Part shown: one piece after another, positions 9,327-18,800 of the stretch
Numbering within the stretch: position 1 is the stretch's first letter
Layout: each line of letters opens with the position of its first letter
Assembly (NCBI GenBank): GCA_040349255.1
Contig: JBEQUE010000152.1
Location: forward strand, 5,968-69,967
Length of the DNA stretch: 64,000 bases
Origin: DATMER01 sp040349255
Lineage (GTDB): Bacteria; Acidobacteriota; Thermoanaerobaculia; Multivoradales; UBA5704
Direction: 5' to 3'
Made by a program: the position numbers and the translations under genes
The notes under the pieces: generated by a model
Databases searched by the model: none
What the model saw: the letters and a program-made list of their open reading frames with translations, nothing else
What the model was told of the DNA's origin: nothing

Positions 9327-10361
9327 ATGGTGCGTAGACGGATCGGTTCCCTCCCCAAGCCCGTGGTGGCTTTGATCTCGCTGGCCCTGGTCGCCGCGTT
9401 CGCCCTCGCGGCGATGGCTGCGGTCCCCGCCAATCTCAACAAGGCCATCGAGTCGCAGAAGAAGCTCGCCGCCGAGCGCCCACAGGACCCCGCGGTGCTC
9501 AACGATCTCGGCAACCTGCTCCTGCTCGCCGACCAGCCGGCCCAGGCCGAGGAGGCCTACCGCAAGGCGCTGGAGCTCGACCCGGGCAAGGTCACGGCGC
9601 TGTTCAACCTCGCGCTCCTCCAGCAGCAGCACGGCGAGCGGCGCGACGCCCTGGGCCTCTACAAGAAGGTCGTGGCGCTCCAGCCCGACCACGCCTGGGC
9701 CCACTACCAGATCGGCACCCTCTACGAGAGCTGGGACGAGACCTCGAAGGCCGTCGCGGAGTACGCCCGCGCCTTCGCGCTCGACCCGCAGCTCGCGTTC
9801 AAGGAAGTCAACCCGCACATCGTCGAGAACAAGCTCGTGACCCAGGCGATGATCCGCGCCTATGAAGAGCCGGGCGCCGGCCGGAAGCAGCAGGTGCCGA
9901 CGGCGTTCGACGAGCCCGGCCGCATCGCCAAGCTGCTGGTGACCCGGCCGCAGGCCGCGCAGCCGGATGCGCCGGCGGCGCCCGCCGATGCCATGGCCGA
10001 AGGGATGAGCCACGGCCAGCCCGGCCAGCCGGGGGACACAGTTCTACGGCCGGACGACCTGCGCGGCAAGCCCACGGGCCAGGCGATCCCCCAGGGCGGC
10101 TCCCGCCTGGGCCGCGGCGCGGTGCGCCAGCAGCCCACGGACCGCGGCCTCCGGCAGTGGGAGCGCCCGGACCCGAGCATCGCGCCGCAGCCGATGGACC
10201 CGACCGCCCCGCGCGCCTATCCCGGCGGCCAGCCGGGTCAGCCCGGCCAGCCCGGCGTGACGCCGCCGCCGGGAGGCGTCTACTACCGCCCCGGCTCGCC
10301 CAGCTCGGGCCGGCTCGACATCAAGGTCGTGCCGGACAGCCAGCGAGTCGCTCGGGGTTGA
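9327..10361 (+). CDS. TPR-repeat protein with N-terminal membrane anchor
   Basis: 344 residues. The N-terminus has a basic start and a hydrophobic segment (ALISLALVAAFALAAMAAV), a signal anchor or uncleaved signal. Residues about 35-160 form at least three tetratricopeptide repeats, for example DLGNLLLLADQPAQAEEAYRKALELDPG and AHYQIGTLYESWDETSKAVAEYARAFALDP. The C-terminal 140 residues are low-complexity, rich in Gly, Pro and Gln, including three GQP-type repeats, and probably extend into the periplasm. A strong SD (AAGGAG at 9318-9323) precedes the ATG. It is probably a scaffold; the partner is unknown. It converges on ychF, with a shared hairpin between them. Confidence 0.8.
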   Translation: MVRRRIGSLPKPVVALISLALVAAFALAAMAAVPANLNKAIESQKKLAAERPQDPAVLNDLGNLLLLADQPAQAEEAYRKALELDPGKVTALFNLALLQQQHGERRDALGLYKKVVALQPDHAWAHYQIGTLYESWDETSKAVAEYARAFALDPQLAFKEVNPHIVENKLVTQAMIRAYEEPGAGRKQQVPTAFDEPGRIAKLLVTRPQAAQPDAPAAPADAMAEGMSHGQPGQPGDTVLRPDDLRGKPTGQAIPQGGSRLGRGAVRQQPTDRGLRQWERPDPSIAPQPMDPTAPRAYPGGQPGQPGQPGVTPPPGGVYYRPGSPSSGRLDIKVVPDSQRVARG

Positions 10362-10376
10362 ACGGTTGATCAGGAC

Positions 10377-10396
10377 GGGCGCAGCAGGCTGCGCCC
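10377..10396. terminator. Hairpin between convergent TPR and ychF genes
   Basis: A perfect 8-bp stem (GGGCGCAG, loop CAGG, CTGCGCCC) fills the 35-base gap between the two stops and abuts the ychF TAA. There is no T-run on either side, so it may be a bidirectional RNA 3'-end hairpin rather than a classical intrinsic terminator. Confidence 0.6.
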
Positions 10397-11473
<1,077 letters not shown>

Positions 11474-11567
11474 AGGATTGTCCTCCAGGATGGGGCGCCG
11501 GAAGCGCGCGGGAGCGGGAGATTACCGCCTCCGACCCCGCAGGTCAAATCCCGGGTGGTTCTCCCCG

Positions 11568-11597
11568 TTGACTTGGCCTTGAGTCTCCTGTTATAAG
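11568..11597 (+). promoter_or_regulatory. Sigma-70-like promoter for the TonB-dependent receptor gene
   Basis: TTGACT (11568-11573) and TATAAG (11592-11597) are separated by 18 bases. They stand out in otherwise G+C-rich sequence and lie about 115 bases before the receptor ATG at 11711, leaving a leader of roughly 105 bases. Confidence 0.6.
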
Positions 11598-11710
11598 ACT
11601 CCGGATCTAGTCTTGGTTTTCAGCCATTTATGAGCGTGCGGAGCCGTCCGGCACCGACTTCCGTCGCCAGGCGTCCCTCCGCCGCACTTCGTTCTGCGCG
11701 GAGGTTCAAC

Positions 11711-14167
11711 ATGCACAGGAAGACTGTTTCTGTCATCGCCCTGGCACTGCTTCTCATGATGGTGGCCGGGCTCGCTGGCGCCCAGGAGACGGGCCGGATC
11801 GACGGCCGCGTCACGCGGGAGGACGGCTCGGGCCTCCACGGCGTGTCGGTCCAGCTCGACCAGCTCGACCAGGTGGTGCTCACGGACGAGACCGGGGCGT
11901 TCGCCTTCTCCGCGGTCCCGGCCGGCGCCCACACCCTCACCTTCAGCCTGCTCGACCATACGGCGACGCAGGAGGGAGTCGACGTCGTGGCCGGGAAGAC
12001 GGAGACGGTCGACAAGATCCTGGACTGGGATGTGAGCTTCGCGGAGACGATCACGGTGGTGTCGGCCTCGCGGCGCGAGGAGCGCATCACCGAGGCGCCG
12101 GCGGCGGTCAACGTGGTGTCCGAGCAGGACATCGAGCGCGAGGCCTCGACCGGCCAGGTGCCGAAGCTGCTCGAGTTCACGCCGGGCGTGGACTTCACCC
12201 AGAGCGGCCTCTACGACTTCAACTTCAACACACGCGGCTTCAACAGCTCGCTCAACCGGCGCATCCTGACCCTGATCGACGGCCGCGACCCGGCGGTGCC
12301 CTTCCTGGGCGCGCAGGAGTGGGCGGCGGTCTCCTTCCCGATGGACGAGCTGGCCTCGGTCGAGCTGGTGCGCGGGCCCGGCGCGGCGCTCTACGGCGCC
12401 AACGCCTTCAACGGCGTGCTCAACATGACGACCAAGGCGCCGCGCAGCAGCGAGGGCGGCCAGCTCCGGCTCACCGCCGGCGAGCTCGGCACCGGCCGGG
12501 TCGACTTCCGCTACGCCGGCGGCTTCGGCAACGAGATGTACTACAAGATCATGGGCGGCTACCTGAACAGCGACGACTTCACCCTGTCGCGCAACGCGAC
12601 GGTCGAGTACTCGCGGTTCTGCACCACGACGATCACCACCAACTGCATCCGCCGCGAGGCGGTGCCGCTGGAAAAGGACGAGGCCAAGATCGCCTTCGGC
12701 GGCCTGCGCCTCGACAAGTACTTCGGCGAGGGCTCCTCGGTGCTGACCCTGGAGGGCGGCACGGCGAGCCTCGAAGGTCCGACCTTCCTCACCGGCATCG
12801 GCCGCGTCCAGACCACGGACGTGAACCGCCCCTGGACCCGCCTGAACTTCAACACCAGCCACTTCAACTTCCTGAGCTACTACGACCAGCGCAAGGCCGA
12901 GGACCAGCTCTCCCTGGCCTCGGGCGGCAGGCTGTTCGAGGACTCCTCGAACCTGCACGGCGAGGTCCAGGGCAACTACGGCCTGGCCAACGACAAGGTG
13001 TTCCTGGTCGGCGGCCTCTCCTACCACGAGCAGGACATCGACACCGCCAACAACCAGGGCGTCCAGACCCTGATGTTCGAGTCCCACAAGGAGCACCAGG
13101 AAGCGGCGTTCGCCCAGGCCGAGTTCAACTTCACCGACCGGCTCAAGGCCGTGCTCGCCGGCCGCGTGGACCAGAGCACGCTGCACGACACGGAGTTCTC
13201 CCCGAAGGCCGCGCTGGTCTTCTCGGCCACGCCGAGCCACACCTTCCGCCTGACCTACAACGAGGCCTTCCAGGTCGCCAACTACTCCGAGTTCTTCCTG
13301 CGCGTGCAGACCGTCCTGCCCGGCTCGACGACCTCCTCGCTCAACCTGGCGGCGATCGAGAACGCGCTCAAGCCGCTCCTCGGCACCACCGCGCTCGGCT
13401 TCTCGAACATCCCGATCCTGGCGCTCGGCAACAAGGATCTGGAGGTCGAGAAGATCAAGAGCTCGGAGATCGGCTACAGCGGCATCTTCGGCACCAAGGC
13501 CTACGTGACGGTCGATTACTACCAGAGCAAGATCGACAACTTCATCACCGACCTGCTGCCGAACGTCTCGGTCGCCGGCCGCCTCAACCCGAACTTCGGC
13601 CCCTACGCGCCGCCGTCGAACCTGCCCGCCCCGGTGCAGGCGGCGATCCTGAACGCCCTGCGCGCCAACCTGCCGGCGTCGCTCTTCGCGCTGCTCTCGA
13701 ACGCGCCGAACGGCGCCCCGATCGTGGCCCTGGCCTCCTACGCCAACTTCGGCCGCGTGGACACCCAGGGCATCGACGTCGGCCTGAACTTCTACCTGAA
13801 CGACCGCTGGCTGGTGGACGCGAGCTACTCCTGGTTCGACTTCGACGTCAAGGAGAAGCTCGGCGGCGACCAGCTCCTGCCGAACGCGCCGGAGAACAAG
13901 TACACCTTCGGCATCAGCTACAACGGCAGCCGGCTCGGCACCTCGCTCAAGTACCGCTGGGTCGAGGGCTTCCCGTGGGCGGCCGGCATCTTCATCGGCG
14001 AGGTGCCGTCCTACGACGTCGTGGACCTCGGCGCCACCTACCGGCTGACCGACCACGTCGAGCTCGGCCTGGACGTGAGCAACCTGTTCGACGACGAGCA
14101 CTACCAGTCGTTTGGCGGCGACCTCCTGTCGCGCCGCGCGCTCGGCAACGTGCGCTTCTCCTGGTAG
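11711..14167 (+). CDS. TonB-dependent outer-membrane receptor with carboxypeptidase-regulatory-like N-domain
   Basis: 818 residues from ATG 11711; an earlier in-frame ATG at 11630 lacks a signal peptide directly after it. The signal peptide is MHRKTVSVIALALLLMMVAG, ending near AGAQ. Residues about 25-110 are a beta-sandwich carboxypeptidase-regulatory-like domain (GRIDGRVTREDGSGLHGVSV). Next come a TonB-box-like segment (AETITVVSAS), the plug (AAVNVVSEQDIE, ELVRGPGAALYGANAFNGVLNM) and a 22-strand-type barrel ending with an aromatic final residue (NVRFSW), as needed for BAM insertion. The substrate is not evident. It has its own promoter and is followed after 34 bases by a secreted glycosidase gene, which may hint at a glycan ligand. 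Confidence 0.92.
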   Translation: MHRKTVSVIALALLLMMVAGLAGAQETGRIDGRVTREDGSGLHGVSVQLDQLDQVVLTDETGAFAFSAVPAGAHTLTFSLLDHTATQEGVDVVAGKTETVDKILDWDVSFAETITVVSASRREERITEAPAAVNVVSEQDIEREASTGQVPKLLEFTPGVDFTQSGLYDFNFNTRGFNSSLNRRILTLIDGRDPAVPFLGAQEWAAVSFPMDELASVELVRGPGAALYGANAFNGVLNMTTKAPRSSEGGQLRLTAGELGTGRVDFRYAGGFGNEMYYKIMGGYLNSDDFTLSRNATVEYSRFCTTTITTNCIRREAVPLEKDEAKIAFGGLRLDKYFGEGSSVLTLEGGTASLEGPTFLTGIGRVQTTDVNRPWTRLNFNTSHFNFLSYYDQRKAEDQLSLASGGRLFEDSSNLHGEVQGNYGLANDKVFLVGGLSYHEQDIDTANNQGVQTLMFESHKEHQEAAFAQAEFNFTDRLKAVLAGRVDQSTLHDTEFSPKAALVFSATPSHTFRLTYNEAFQVANYSEFFLRVQTVLPGSTTSSLNLAAIENALKPLLGTTALGFSNIPILALGNKDLEVEKIKSSEIGYSGIFGTKAYVTVDYYQSKIDNFITDLLPNVSVAGRLNPNFGPYAPPSNLPAPVQAAILNALRANLPASLFALLSNAPNGAPIVALASYANFGRVDTQGIDVGLNFYLNDRWLVDASYSWFDFDVKEKLGGDQLLPNAPENKYTFGISYNGSRLGTSLKYRWVEGFPWAAGIFIGEVPSYDVVDLGATYRLTDHVELGLDVSNLFDDEHYQSFGGDLLSRRALGNVRFSW

Positions 14168-14201
14168 ACCGAAAACGGAAGGGAGCCGCTATCATCGTGG
14201 G

Positions 14202-15500
14202 ATGAAGCGGCTCCTTCCTCTCCTCCTGCTTCTCCTCGCGCCGGCCCGGTCGTCCGCGGTGGTGATGGGCGACCTGGCCTGGTCGCAGCCGCTCGCCCTC
14301 GGGGTCAACTCACAGTCCAGGGAGCTCTCGCTGGTCCGCTCGGCGAACATAGGCTGGGTGCGGATCACCATCCCGTGGCGCGAGGTGAACCCGGAGCGGG
14401 GCTCGTGGTCCTGGACCGACACGGACGCCCGGGTGAAGAGCGCCCGCGCCAAGGGTCTCAAGATCCTGGCCGTGCTGAGCACGGCGCCGGTCTGGGCCGG
14501 CAGCAACGACAACGGCACCCGTCCGCCGTCGCAGATCGGCTGGTGGCAGCAGTACGTCCGCCGGGTGGCGGCGCGCTACACCGGGCGGATCCAGGCCTAC
14601 GAGATCTGGAACGAGCCGAACCTGGAGGACGTCGGTCCCGGCGTCGGCTGGGCCGGCGACCTCTGGTCGTTCCCGCGCTACGCCGACTATCTGCGGGCGG
14701 CCGCGATCCAGATCCGGACCTACGCGCCGGGCACCCTGATCGTGGGCCCGGTGACGTCGAGCCAGGCAGACAGCCGGACGGTGGACGTCTTCCGGCAGTT
14801 GGAGGAGGTGGTCTATCCGGACGGCCCGGCGTCGTCGTTCCTCGACGTGGTCTCCTTCCATGGCAACGCCCGGGACGACCAGTCGGTCCTGGATCTCCTG
14901 GCGCAGATCGAGGACCAGCTCCGGATCTTCCAGGGCCGCAACCCGACGAACGCAGCCAAGCCGCTCTGGCTGACCGAGCTCGGCTGGCGGGTGGGCGGCG
15001 GGGTGAGCGAGGAGGACCAGCGGGACCGGGTGCGGAACGCGGTCGAGGCGCTCACCGGGTCCGGCGACTGGCTGCCGGGCTGCGAGCTCTGCCCGGGGCC
15101 GCCGGTGAACAGTCTGTTCAAGTGGACGGCGGTCTTCCTCTACAAGGACATGGACTCGGACGGAGAGACGAGGGGGCTCTACCGGCAGGACCGGACGAAG
15201 CGACCGGTGGTGACGGACTACCTGGCGAAGCTGCGTTTCCCGGCCCGGCATCCGAACCAGGGCTACGCGCCGATCCTCTGGAAGTGCAAGGGAAGGACGT
15301 GCCAGCTCATCAGCACGGCGGTCGAGCCCTACGTGAGCCTGGCTTGGCGGTACCACTGGGACTTCGGAGACGGCACGACCGGAACGGGCCGGGTAGTGAC
15401 TCACACCTTTCCGAAGGCGGGCCAGTATTTCGTGGTCTCGGCGGTGGAGGACGGGCTGGCGCCGGTGGCGAGCGACGTGCGCCTGATCCCGGTGAAGTGA
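14202..15500 (+). CDS. Secreted clan GH-A glycoside hydrolase with C-terminal PKD domain
   Basis: 432 residues from ATG 14202, the start of a clear signal peptide (MKRLLPLLLLLLAPARSSA). The catalytic part is a (beta/alpha)8 barrel resembling GH39 and related families. The acid/base Glu sits in YEIWNEPN and the nucleophile Glu in PLWLTELGW. Other barrel motifs are VRITIPWREVNPERG and FLDVVSFHG. Residues about 345-432 form a PKD-type domain (YHWDFGDGTTGTG, then HTFPKAGQYFV). A retaining exo- or endo-glycosidase acting outside the inner membrane is expected; substrate is not predictable from sequence alone. It is downstream of the TonB receptor gene and upstream of a tRNA cluster. Confidence 0.82.
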   Translation: MKRLLPLLLLLLAPARSSAVVMGDLAWSQPLALGVNSQSRELSLVRSANIGWVRITIPWREVNPERGSWSWTDTDARVKSARAKGLKILAVLSTAPVWAGSNDNGTRPPSQIGWWQQYVRRVAARYTGRIQAYEIWNEPNLEDVGPGVGWAGDLWSFPRYADYLRAAAIQIRTYAPGTLIVGPVTSSQADSRTVDVFRQLEEVVYPDGPASSFLDVVSFHGNARDDQSVLDLLAQIEDQLRIFQGRNPTNAAKPLWLTELGWRVGGGVSEEDQRDRVRNAVEALTGSGDWLPGCELCPGPPVNSLFKWTAVFLYKDMDSDGETRGLYRQDRTKRPVVTDYLAKLRFPARHPNQGYAPILWKCKGRTCQLISTAVEPYVSLAWRYHWDFGDGTTGTGRVVTHTFPKAGQYFVVSAVEDGLAPVASDVRLIPVK

Positions 15501-15549
15501 GGTTTGACCTGCGTGGACGGAATGCATAAACTCTGCTGCGCGGTTTCGT

Positions 15550-15623
15550 CGGGGCGTAGCGCAGCCTGGTAGCGCACCTGCCTTGGGCGCAGGGGGTCCC
15601 CAGTTCAAATCTGGGCGCCCCGA
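15550..15623 (+). tRNA. tRNA-Pro(UGG)
   Basis: Full cloverleaf. Acceptor CGGGGCG pairs with CGCCCCG. The anticodon stem CCTGC/GCAGG encloses loop CTTGGGC with anticodon TGG. The T-loop is TTCAAAT. Discriminator is A; CCA is not encoded. Confidence 0.96.
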
Positions 15624-15665
15624 TACCGACTACGCCCGAGGTCTCGCCGGAATCGGACAAAACGG

Positions 15666-15742
15666 CTGCCTGTAGCTCAGTTGGATAGAGCGGCGGCCTT
15701 CTAAGCCGCGGGTCGGGGGTTCGAATCCCTCCAGGCAGGCCA
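15666..15742 (+). tRNA. tRNA-Arg(UCU)
   Basis: Full cloverleaf. Acceptor CTGCCTG pairs with CAGGCAG. The anticodon stem GCGGC/GCCGC encloses loop CTTCTAA with anticodon TCT. The T-loop is TTCGAAT. Discriminator G is followed by encoded CCA. Position 1 is C, which is uncommon but fully paired. Confidence 0.95.
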
Positions 15743-15754
15743 AACGTTCCTCAG

Positions 15755-15827
15755 AGGTGGCAAAGCCCTGTAGCTCCTCGTAGAATGAGGAGGTTACAGG
15801 TGTTCGAATCTCCCCTTTCCTCCACCT
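15755..15827 (+). other. tRNA-like relic lacking a D-arm
   Basis: A 73-base segment has an outer stem AGGTGG/CCACCT (755-760 with 822-827 of this kilobase). It also has a strong hairpin, CTGTAGCTCCTC/GAGGAGGTTACAG, with a seven-base loop GTAGAAT, in which a U33-like T and an A37-like A frame AGA. A TTCGAAT T-loop sits in a poorly paired stem. No D-arm can be drawn. It lies 13 bases after tRNA-Arg and just before the foreign-looking NTPase gene. It is probably a tRNA pseudogene or an insertion scar; a functional armless tRNA cannot be excluded. Confidence 0.4.
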
Positions 15828-15866
15828 GTAATATGCGCAGTTCGATGCTCGGATACTTGTACGCGC

Positions 15867-18800
15867 ATGAGCAGAGGGCGATATATCAGCGACGTACGCT
15901 CAGATAACGCTCAGCCGTCCATCCCTCTGACGTCCCGAGGAAGTAGCCCGTACAGCTCTGGCGGCGGCGGAGTGACCCTTGAACGTCGGGTCGCAGCAGG
16001 TTACTTGGCAAGGCTCCTGACTGGCTCGCCTGCGGCTGAATTCGAAGGACGCCGGGTGAGCCGAGTCGCCTTCCAGCAGGCGCCAGCCAAACCTGTCGAT
16101 GATCTCGTCATCTACGCAGCTCACGATGGGGAGACTGCCCCAAGTCTCGAGCTGGCGGTTGCTGTGCGACGGGCTCCGAAGTTCGTCGCCAGTGATGCGG
16201 CCACATTGGAGCTGGTCACCAAGTTCCTGCAAGCTCTACCAAGTGGTGAGCACAGCACAGGCATCGAGAGACTCTTTGCCATCTGTGTCGCGGGAGCTCA
16301 GAAAGCATCTGGCGAAGTCGCAGAGCTCGCTGCGCTGGCGAAGGATCATCAAGCCGACTCGTTCTTCAGCGTGCTCCGCACGCCAGGAAGATTTCGGAAG
16401 AAGTTGCTTTCCCGGCTGGATCACCTGGTAAACCTCGTCAAGGCGGCTTTGTTGGCGCTCGGCGAATCCGCATCCGTCGACATGGCTGAGCGCGCCTTAT
16501 GGGCCCTTCTCTGGCGTCTGCATATCCTGATGCCAAGGGTTGAAGCTCCCGACCTCACCGACTGGGAAGAATTACTGCGTGTGCTCGAGCCGTGGGCGCG
16601 CGATCATTCCTTGCCAGGAGCGGCTGCTCTTCGTGACCGTCTCGAATCTCTCGCGGCGCGTTATGCATCCAATGCGGCCGTTGTAGAGCTGCCCGCGTTA
16701 CGGCGGGCCGTCCATGATGTCTTGAGCCCCGACCGGCACCGCAATGATCGCGGGTGGGCTGAGCTTATGCGGTTAGATGAAGATGCCCGCGAGTCGGTGC
16801 GGACCGAGATGGGAGTCGGACCATCCCAGGCCAGGCTTCAGCTCGCAAGAAGCGCGCAGGCCGAGGCCCTGCACAAGAGAGCCGAGAATAGCCCTTGTGT
16901 TCTGATCTTCGGAGACTCGGGTGTCGGCAAGAGTGCCTTGGTCCTGAGGGAGCTCAGCGCCGAGGTTGAAGCAGACCCTCTCCGCGTACAGGTTGTTTTT
17001 CTCAACCTGCGGCTCATGCCATCAACAATTCCTGAGCTGCGCAGCGCAATTGGTTGTCCGGTCGAGGACATCCTGCGAGAGCTGAGCGCGCCCGTGCGGC
17101 GACTCGTGATTGACTCTGCAGAATTCATTGGAGAGTCGAGCTCGGACCTGCTCAAGCATTTGGTCCGAGCCGCAAGCAACAGTGACGTAGGGGTATGGAT
17201 CATCAGCTCGACGGAAGGCCGGGCGGCTGTTCGCGCAGTGGCCGAGACACTCCTGACACCGGTCATCGAGCACGAGATCTCGAATCTCAACGACGAGGAC
17301 CTCAACCAGGTGGCTGCGGCATTCCCGCAAGTAAGGAGCCTGATCGCCAACCCGCACTCCAAGGAACTGCTCCGCCGGCCGATCGTCATCGATTTACTTG
17401 TGCGTGCTGGTCCTGCGGGACACCCGTTGAGTGATGCCGACGCCTTGGAGGTGGTATGGGCAAAGTTGGTCCGTGCTGATGGTCGCGCGGAACGTGGGAC
17501 ACCCGACTCTCGGGATCAGGTGTTCCGGAAGTTGGCCAGACATCAACTCCAGCCTGGATCTGCCACCGAGATCTACGAATCTCTCGACCCTGTTGCGCTG
17601 GATGGTTTGCGTCGTGATGGCTTGGTGCGCTCGCCTTCCGCGGCACCCTGGCAAGTATTGCCGGATTTCTCCCATGAGCTGCTCCGCACCTACGCTGTGT
17701 GCCGGGTGTTACTAGCCAACGGAGAGCCGGTGACAGAGCTTCTAAGGGTAGGTGCACCAAGGTGGGCGCTGTCGGCCACCCGCCTGGCGGCGCAGGTGCT
17801 TCTTGCTGTGCCTGAGAGCGCAAGAATGCCCATGGGGGGACGGTTCGAGAGAATCCAAGCGGACTTCGATCGGTTGGCTGCAGCCGGTCATGGCGAGCGC
17901 TGGTCGGATCTGCCCACAGAGGCAGTGCTTCCGCTGCCTCAGGCAGGCGACATGCTTGGCGACGCCTGGGCACATCTCCGGGCTGATCGCTCACAGGGAA
18001 TTCGGCGGATCTTGAGGGTGATTCAGCAGCGCTACAGGACCGACAGCGGGGTCGCTCCTTTTGTTGCCAAGCCAGTCGTTCAACTCCTCTTGGACAGGAA
18101 ACCGCCGAAAGACAGAGATCTGGCGAAGAAAATCGAGGAGCTCTTGCGTTGCTGGCTCGGCGCTTTGATTGTGGACAATACGCCTGCCGGCGATCCACTT
18201 CGATTGAAGCTCCGGCGCTCGATCGTGCAGTCGGTACAACGGGGAGATCGGCGACTCGCGAAAGAGGCCGCGAAAGAGGCGGCGGAGCTAGCGGCCCGGT
18301 CACCGGAGCAAGTGCGCGCAGATGAAGAGCGCATGCCCGCGGCGGCCTTTTTCGAGAGCTTGGGTCGGCGACGGTGGGTCGAGATACCAGACGAGCTCGT
18401 CAGCGAATCCACTCTGGAGAAGCTGTCCTTGCTAGGAGTTGATTTAGGAAAGCAGGGCGAGGAACTGCTTCGCCGAGTAGCTCGGGACGCCCCGCATCGT
18501 TTGGCACCTTGTCTTGAAGAGGTGTTCACCGACTACGGCCTCGGCTCGTTCAACCCATCGCTGCTGATTGCTCTCGTGGAGGCCTATTACCTCGAACCCC
18601 ACGACGATGCCTTTGGAATGAGTGGCTACAATTACGGAATCCGCAATCACCACAGTCGAGGTTCAATCGACCCTCTTTGTGCCTACTACAAAGGCCCCTT
18701 CCTGGCGATGTTCAGGGCAGATTTTCGGAGTGGTGTCGCGTGCTTAAATAGACTCCTCAATCATGCGGCGAAAGTAAGAGTGGCAGTGCTCCTCCAGGAC

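Noticed and set aside
11591..14101. 836-residue open frame on the minus strand opposite the TonB receptor gene
   Set aside because: Antisense shadow produced by high G+C and strong third-position bias; the plus strand has signal peptide, plug and barrel motifs.
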